Part shown: positions 57,843-64,000 of the stretch, one piece after another | Layout of the letters: each line of letters begins with the position of its first letter | How positions within the stretch are numbered: the first letter of the stretch is position 1 | Origin: Capra hircus | Taxonomy: Eukaryota > Chordata > Mammalia > Artiodactyla > Bovidae | Assembly: GCF_001704415.2 (NCBI RefSeq) | Contig: NW_017189517.1 | Location: 9,435,167-9,499,166 of the forward strand | Length of the DNA: 64,000 nt | Reading direction: 5' to 3' | The notes under the pieces: generated by a model | What the model was told of the DNA's origin: nothing | Databases searched by the model: none | What the model saw: only the letters and a program-made list of their open reading frames with translations | Position numbers and translations under genes: made by a program

Positions 57843-57978
57843 CGTTTCCTAATTCAATACCCATTCAAACTCTCAGCAAAGTAGTACTGAAACAGAATCC
57901 TTCAATTTAATAAAGAATACCTGCAAAATAACCTACAGGTAATATATTTAATTCAGTGAAAGACTGAATTCTTTCCCC

Positions 57979-58080
57979 CTTGCTTGGAAAATCCCATGGA
58001 CGGAGGAGTGTGGTAGGCTACAGTCCATGGGGTCGCAGAGTCGGACTCGACTGAGCAACTTCACTTTCACTTTCTTTCTT
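57979..58080 (+). mobile_element. Bov-tA SINE, 3' half
   Basis: 'cttgcttggaaaatcccatg' to 'gagcaacttcactttcactt'. The head is missing. Confidence 0.88.
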
Positions 58081-58494
58081 TTTAAGAATGGGAAAAAGGC
58101 AAAGATGTCTGCTCTCATCAGTCCTCTTCAACATAGTGCCGGGAGTCCTAACCACTGCAATAATAAAAGTAAATTAAAAGTGTGCAAGTCAGAAAGGAAC
58201 AAATAAAATTGTCCCTATTTGTAGATGACACCATTGTTTATACAGGAAATCCCTAAGAACACACAAAAACTCCTAGAACTAAGTGAGTTTAACAAGGTTG
58301 CTACAAGATTAACATGGAAAAATTAATTGAATTTCTATATACTATCAGTGAACATATGGACATGGAAATTTTAAATGTAAAACAGTTTATAATCACTAAA
58401 AAAGTAGAATACTTAAATGTAGATCTAACCAAACATGTACAGGATTTATATAATGAAAACAACATAATGCTCATGAAATAAATCAAAGAGTTAA

Positions 58495-58688
58495 ATAGTC
58501 ACTAGGTCATGTCTGACTCTTTTGTAACCCCATGGACTGCAGCCCACCTGGTGTCTCTGTCCATGGGATTTCCCAGGCAAGAATACTGCCATTTCCTACT
58601 CTAGGGGATCTTCCTGACCCAAGGATTAAACCCATGTCTCCTGCATTTGTAGGTGGGTTCTTTACCACTGAGTCACCTGAGAAGCCCA
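58495..58688 (-). mobile_element. Bov-tA SINE
   Basis: Reverse SINE in L1: 'tagtcactaggtcatgtctg' to 'gtcacctgagaagccc'. Confidence 0.93.
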
Positions 58689-59029
58689 CAGTAAATGGTG
58701 AGGCATACTATTTTCATAAACTAGAAGATGCAAAAGAGTAAAGATGTCCCTTCTCTTCCAAATTTACCTACAGGTTGAATGCAATTTCTATCAAGCTCCA
58801 AGTAAAAGTTTTGTGTAAATAAACAAAGTTCTAAAGTTTAAAACAACAATTAACAAAATGAAAAGGTAACCTAAGGAATGGAAAAAATATTTGCAAATCA
58901 TATATCTGATAAGGAGTTAATAGCCAAAATATATAAATAACTCATACAACTCAATGACTCATACAAACCAACAACAAATAATCTGATTTTAAAATGGGCA
59001 GATTTAAAAATACAAAAGATATTGCACTG

Positions 59030-59160
59030 AGTGAGTGAGTGATGGTCACTGTCATGTCCAACTCTTTGCAACCCCATGGACTATAGCCTACCAGGCTCCT
59101 CTGTCCATGGAATATTCCAGGCAAGAATACTGGAGTGGGTTGCCATTTCCTTCTCCAGAC
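59030..59160 (-). mobile_element. Bov-tA SINE, truncated
   Basis: Reverse SINE body with a GAGT-repeat tail at the left, inserted in L1. 'attgca' is on both sides. Confidence 0.92.
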
Positions 59161-59631
59161 ATTGCAATAAACTCCCCCTCAAAAGTGGGAAGAGAAAATA
59201 TATAGACGTTTTTCAAAGAAAATATACAAATGGCTAACAAGTACATAAAAAGGTGCTCAAAATCACTAATCATCATGGAAATGCAAAGCAAAACCACAAT
59301 GTGATATCACCTCATATCTGTTAGAATGGCTATTATAAAAAAGACAAAAGACACGAATATTAGCGAGGAAGTGGAAGAAAGGGAACCCTTGTACACTGTT
59401 GATGGGAATGTAAAATGGTGCAACCGCTGTGGAAAACTGCATGGAGGTTCCTCAAAAAATTAAAAATAAAACTATCATATGATCCAGCAATTCTTCTGGG
59501 TGTGTATCAAAAGGAAATAAAATCAGGGTCTCAAAGATATATATAGACACCCATGCTTATTGCAGCATTATTCACAAAAGCCACGTCATAGAAACCACCT
59601 ACTTGACAATGGATGAATGGATAAAGATGTG

Positions 59632-59656
<25 letters not shown>
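59632..59656 (+). repeat. (AC)n microsatellite
   Basis: AC repeat followed by ATATATAT. A similar AC/AT run is at 62603-62628, on the other side of the BovB complex. Confidence 0.9.
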
Positions 59657-59663
<7 letters not shown>

Positions 59664-59684
59664 TTACACACATACACTATGGAC

Positions 59685-62592
59685 GGAGGTTCGTGACATT
59701 GTACAAGAGACAAGGAGCAAGGACATCCCCAGAAAAAGAAAGGCAAAAAGCAAAATGGCTGTCTGAGGAGGCCTTACAAATAACTATGAAAAGAAGAGAA
59801 GCAAAAAGCAAAGGAGAGAAGGAAAGAATTATCCATTTGAATGCAGCGTTCCAAAGAATAGCAAGGAGAGATAAGCAAGCCTTCCTCAGTGATCAGTGCA
59901 AAGAAATAGAGGAAAACAATAGAATGGGAAAGACTCGAGATCTGTTCAAGAAAATTAGAGATACCAAGGAAACATTTCATGCAAAGATGGGCACAATAAA
60001 GGATAGAAATGGTATGGACCTAACAGAAGCAGAAGATATTTAGAAGAGGTGGCAAGAATACACAGAAGAAATGCACAAAAAAGGTCTTCATGATCCAGAT
60101 AATCACGATGGTGTGATCATTCACCTAGAGCCAGACATCCTGGAATGTGAAGTCAAGTGGGCCTTAGAAAGCATCACTATGAAAAAAGCTAGTGGAGGGG
60201 ATGGAATTCCAGTTGAGCTATTTCAAATCCTGAAAGATGATGCTGTGAAAGTGCTGTACTCAATATGCCAGCAAATTTGGAAAACTCAGCAGTGGCCACA
60301 GGACTGGAAAAGATCAGTTTTCATTCCAATCCCAAAGAAAGACAATGCCAAAGAATGTTCAAACTACTGCACAATTGCACTCATCTCACATGCTAGCAGA
60401 GTAATGCTCAAAATTCTCCAAGCCAGGCTTCAACAATATGTGAACTATGAACAAGCTGGTTATAGAAAAGGCAGAGGAACCAGAGATCAAATTACCAACA
60501 TCTGCTAGATCATCAAAAAAGCAAGAGAGTTCCAGAAAAACATCTATTTCTGCTTTATTGACTATGTCAAAGCCTTTAACAGTGTGGATCACAATAAACT
60601 GTGGAAAATTCTGAAAGAGATGGAAATACCAGACCACCTGACCTGCCTCTTGAGAAATCTGTATGCAGGTCAGGAAGCAAAAGTAAGAACTGGATATAGA
60701 ACAACAGACTGGTTCCAAATAGGAAAAGGAGTATGTCAAGGCTGTATATTGTCACTCTAATTATTTAACGTCTATGCAGAGTACATCATGAGAAATGCTG
60801 GGCTGGATGAAGCACAAGCTGGAATCAAGATTGCTGGGAGAAATATCAATAACCTCAGATATGTAGATGACACCACCCTTATGGCAGAAAGTGAAGAGGA
60901 ACTAAAGAGCCTCTTGATGAAAGTGAAAGAGGAGCATGAAAAAGTTGACCTAAAGCTCAACATTCAGAAAACAAAGATCATGGCATCTGGTCCCATCAGT
61001 TCAGTTCAGTTCAGCTCAGTCGCTCAGTCATGTCCGACTCTTTGCGACCCCATGAATCACAGCACACCAGGCCTCCCTGTCCATCACCAGCTCCCAGAGT
61101 TCACCCAGATTCACGTCCATCGAGTCAGTGATGCCATCCAGCCATCTCATCCTCAGTCGTCCCCTTCTCCTCCTGCCCCCAATCCCTCCCAGCATCAGAG
61201 TCTTTTCCAATGAGTCAACTCTTCGCATGAGGTGGCCAAAGTACTGGAGCTTCAGCTTCAACATCATTCTTTCCAAAGAAATCTCAGGGCTGATCTCCTT
61301 CAGAATGGACTGGTTGGATCTCCTTGCAGTCCAAGGGACTCTCAAGAGTCTTCTCCAACACCACAGTTCAAAAGCATCAATTCTTCGGTGCTCAGTCTTC
61401 TTCACAGTCCAACTCTCACATCCATACATGACTACTGGAAAAACCACAGCCTTGACTAGACAGGCCTTAGTTGGCAAAGTAATGTTCCTGCTTTTGAATA
61501 TGTTATCTAGGTTAGTCATAACTTTTCTTCAAGCGTCTTTTAATTTCATGGCTGCAATCACCATCTGCAGTGATTTGGGAGCCCCAAAAAATAAAGTCTG
61601 ACACTGTTTCCACTGTTTCCCCATCTATTTCCCATGAAGTGATGGGATCGGATGCCATGATCTTCGTTTTCTGAATGTTGAGCTTTAAGCCAACTTTTTC
61701 ACTCTCCTCTTTCACTTTCATCAAGAGACTTTTTAGTTCCTCTTCACTTTCTGCCATAAGGGTGGTGTCATCTGCATATCTGAGGTTATTGATATTTCTC
61801 CTGGCAATCTTGATTCCAGCCTGTGCTTCTTTCAGCCCAGCGTTTCTCATGATGTACTCTGCATAGAAGTTAAATAGGCAGAGTGACAATATACAGCCTT
61901 GACATACTCCTTTTCCTAGTTGGAACCAGTCTGTTGTTCCATGTCCAGTTCTTCATGGCAAATAGATGGGGAAACAGTGGAAACAGTGGCTGACTTTATT
62001 TTCTTGGGCTCCAAAATCACTCCAGATGATGACTGCAGCCAGGAAATTAAAAGACACTTGCTCCTTGGAAGAAAAGTTATTACCCACCTAGATAGCATAT
62101 TAAAAAGCAGAGACATTACTTTGCCAACAAAGATCTGTCTAGTCAAAGCTATGGTTTTTCCAGTGGTCATATATGGATGTGAGAGTTGGACTATAAAGAA
62201 AGCTGAGTGCTGAAGAATTGATGCTTTTGAACTGTGGTATTGGAGAAGACTCTTGAGAGTCCCTTGGACTGCAAGGAGATCCAATCAGTCCGTCCTAAAG
62301 GAAATCAGTCTGGAATATTAATTGGAAGTACTGATGTTGAAGCTGAAACTCCAATACTTTGACCACCTGATGTGAAGAGCTGACTCATTTGAAAAAACCC
62401 TGATGCTGGGAGGGATTGGGGGCAGGAGGAGAAGGGGACGACAGAGGATGAGATGGTTGGACGAAATCATCAACTCAATGGGCATGAGTTTGAGTAAACT
62501 CCGGGAGTTGGTGATGGACAGGGAAGCCTGTCGTGCTGCAGTCCATGGGGTCGCAAAGAGTCAGAGATGACTGAGCCGCTGAACTGAATTGA
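59685..62592 (+). mobile_element. BovB LINE, split by an antisense BovB
   Basis: Forward BovB starts upstream of the RT domain ('ggaggttcgtgacattgtac'), is interrupted at 60998 and resumes at about 61951 ('cttcatggcaaatagatggg'), ending at 62592 with its 3' tail. ORF2 is broken: TAG replaces an expected AAG at about 60041, TAG replaces TGG at about 60506, and the catalytic YADD reads YVDD (about 60866). An 'ATG' frame at 60071-60508 still encodes part of the RT. Confidence 0.93.
60999..61951 (-). mobile_element. BovB 3' fragment nested in BovB
   Basis: Reverse BovB from its 3' tail ('gttcagttcagttcagctca') to the RT domain ('tgttgttccatgtccagttc'). It lies exactly inside the forward BovB. 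Joining the two sides of the host gives 'cccatca' + 'cttcatgg' with no base duplicated, so there is no visible target-site duplication. Confidence 0.93.
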
Positions 62593-62770
62593 ATTCACAT
62601 GGACACACACACACACACATATATATGTGACAACATGGAAGGATCTTGTGGGCATTATGCAAAATGAAGTAAGTCAGACAGAGAAAGACAAATACTGAAT
62701 GATATCACTTATATGTGGAATCTAAAAAAGCCAAACTCATAGAAACAGAGGAGAATGGTGGTTGCAATCA

Positions 62771-62971
62771 ATTCTTTTAGGATTGATTGTTTTGATCTCC
62801 TTGCAGTCCAAGGGACTCTCAAGAAATATTGATGGTTGGACGGCATCACCAACTCGACGGACATGAGTTTGAGCAGGCTCTGGGAGTTGGTGATGGACAG
62901 GGAAGCCTGGTGTGCTGCACTCTATGGGGTCACAAAGAGTTGGACATGACTGAGCGACTGAACTGAACTGA
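62771..62971 (+). mobile_element. Small BovB with 5' inversion
   Basis: 62771-62823 is BovB in reverse orientation ('tgatctccttgcagtccaag'). From about 62831 to 62971 it is the forward BovB 3' end ('ggcatcaccaactcgacgga' to 'gactgaactgaactga'). In the consensus the inverted piece lies upstream, with about 200 bp lost between them. Confidence 0.88.
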
Positions 62972-63504
62972 TATGAGCAACAATTTGAGTATATTTCAAG
63001 GGAATTATACTGAGTGAAAAAAGCCAGTCACAAAAGAGTGCATACTGTATATAACACATAACATTCTTGAAAGAACAAAATTATAGAGATAGGGAACAGA
63101 TTATAGTGCTTGCCAGAGGGTAGGAATGGTAGGAGTGCTGTGTGTGTGGTTATAAAGGCATGAAGGACACCCTTGTGGTAACAGAATAATTGTATACTTT
63201 GACTGCAATGGCAACTATATGAATCTACACATGTCATAAAATAACATACATATACATTATACAATGGCACACTTCCGGTTTTAATATTGTACTGTAACTA
63301 TGTAAGTTAAAGTCCTTGGGAAAGAAACCTGGGTTAAAGGTGTATAGCACCTCCCAGTACATTTTTTGCAACTACAATTACTGCAAAATAAATTTTTTTT
63401 GAAGTTTGTTAAATGAAATGTTGGAAATGAAGCTGGCATTTTAATGTTAATTTTTCTGATTTTAAAGTTAGCATTTAATAATAGTGAGAAATTATTAAAT
63501 GTTT

Positions 63505-63620
63505 AGGTCAAGTTCTGTTAAGTTACTTGCCAGACATCGCACAGTTAGAAAGTGATAGTACAAGAGAAGAACCCAACTCTGATTCCAAACATGCACTTTT
63601 AGCCACTGTATTGACTCTCT
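63505..63620 (-). mobile_element. MIR SINE remnant
   Basis: Reverse MIR-like: 'agttacttgccagacatcgc', 'acagttagaaagtgatagta', 'tttagccactgtattgactc'. Confidence 0.6.
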
Positions 63621-63734
63621 GAATCATATGGGAGGGGGAGGAACATGGCATGAATGGAGGAAAAGAGCTGGATATGAGAGAAACTAAAAGAAAAGAAGGA
63701 CAAAGTGACAAATTTAATTTACTCTAGTCAGAAA

Positions 63735-64000
63735 AATAAAAACTAGAACCACAATAAGATGACATAACCCAGCTACCAGATTGAGAAAACTGACAAGTCT
63801 GACCATACAAACTAGTCAGGTTGTGGAGTACTGGAACTCTTATATGCTGGGATGGAAGTGTAAATTGGTACATTTTGGGAAATAGGCAGTGGCCAGTGAA
63901 GTGACCAGTGGAAATAGGCACTTTGCACAGTGAACATGTGCAAAATTTACACATAGCAATTCCACTCCTAGGTATATGTTATGAGAAATCTGTGTTATCA
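63735..64000 (+). mobile_element. Old L1M-type LINE, runs off the window
   Basis: 'gttgtggagtactggaactc', 'gtgtaaattggtacattttg' and 'gcaattccactcctaggtat' are L1 ORF2 C-terminal text. It continues past the window end. Confidence 0.75.

Larger units (their letters stand above)
58086..63425 (+). mobile_element. Old L1 LINE hosting five later insertions
   Basis: L1 segments in order: RT region with 'tttgtagatgacaccattgt' (the DD of the L1 catalytic motif, about 58225), 58690-59030, 59160-59684 (ORF2 C-terminus), 62600-62770 ('gaatgatatcacttatatgt') and 62972-63425 (3' UTR). The gaps are the SINEs and BovB copies listed separately. The coding capacity is destroyed. Confidence 0.82.

Noticed and set aside
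60999..62592. Twin priming as the origin of the inverted BovB arrangement
   Set aside because: The inverted piece contains the BovB 3' tail, whereas twin priming inverts only upstream sequence, so it must be a separate copy.

Overview
The window is nuclear DNA from a ruminant, most likely a bovid. This rests on its interspersed repeats: BovB (RTE) LINEs with their 3' tails of repeated ACTGA, tRNA-derived Bov-tA and dimeric BOV-A2 SINEs with AGC/TTTCAC-type tails, and L1_BT-type LINE 3' ends. I find no host protein-coding gene that I can recognise, no rRNA, no CRISPR array and no bacterial or viral gene. Almost every long ORF lies inside a LINE or SINE or is a GC-rich chance frame. All repeat family names come from reading the sequence, not from a database search.

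Layout. 1-10.3 kb: old MIR and L2 remnants cut by Bov-tA/BOV-A2 SINEs, a mariner-type MITE, a retroposed tRNA-Glu (CTC) pseudogene sitting inside a MIR, and a U2 snRNA 5' fragment fused to a Bov-tA. 10.3-15.5 kb: a nearly full-length BovB on the minus strand whose 5' end abuts a second, truncated BovB on the plus strand. 15.5-32.1 kb: mixed SINEs, L2/MIR relics, three BovB 3' fragments, an L1/CHR SINE pair and a clean mariner-type palindrome that could fold into a pre-miRNA-like hairpin.

32.1-38.9 kb stands apart. It has almost no repeats, it contains a strong CpG island (about 33.3-35.7 kb) with tandem GC boxes and G-quadruplex-type tracts, and the island is followed by an AT-rich, homeodomain-motif-rich block with no open frame (about 35.84-36.68 kb). 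I read it as a regulatory or promoter region, possibly of a developmental gene or a non-coding RNA lying partly or wholly outside this window. The sequence does not identify the gene.

38.9-64 kb: deeply nested LINE territory. An L1 on the minus strand is cut by a Bov-tA and by a plus-strand L1. A BovB fragment sits in an L1 with a visible target-site duplication. A Bov-tA has had about 110 bp of nearby sequence pasted into it. From 58.1 to 63.4 kb an L1 hosts two SINEs, a plus-strand BovB that itself contains an antisense BovB, and a further small BovB with a 5' inversion. The biology visible here is retrotransposition (target-primed reverse transcription, template switching, twin priming) plus one probable regulatory island.
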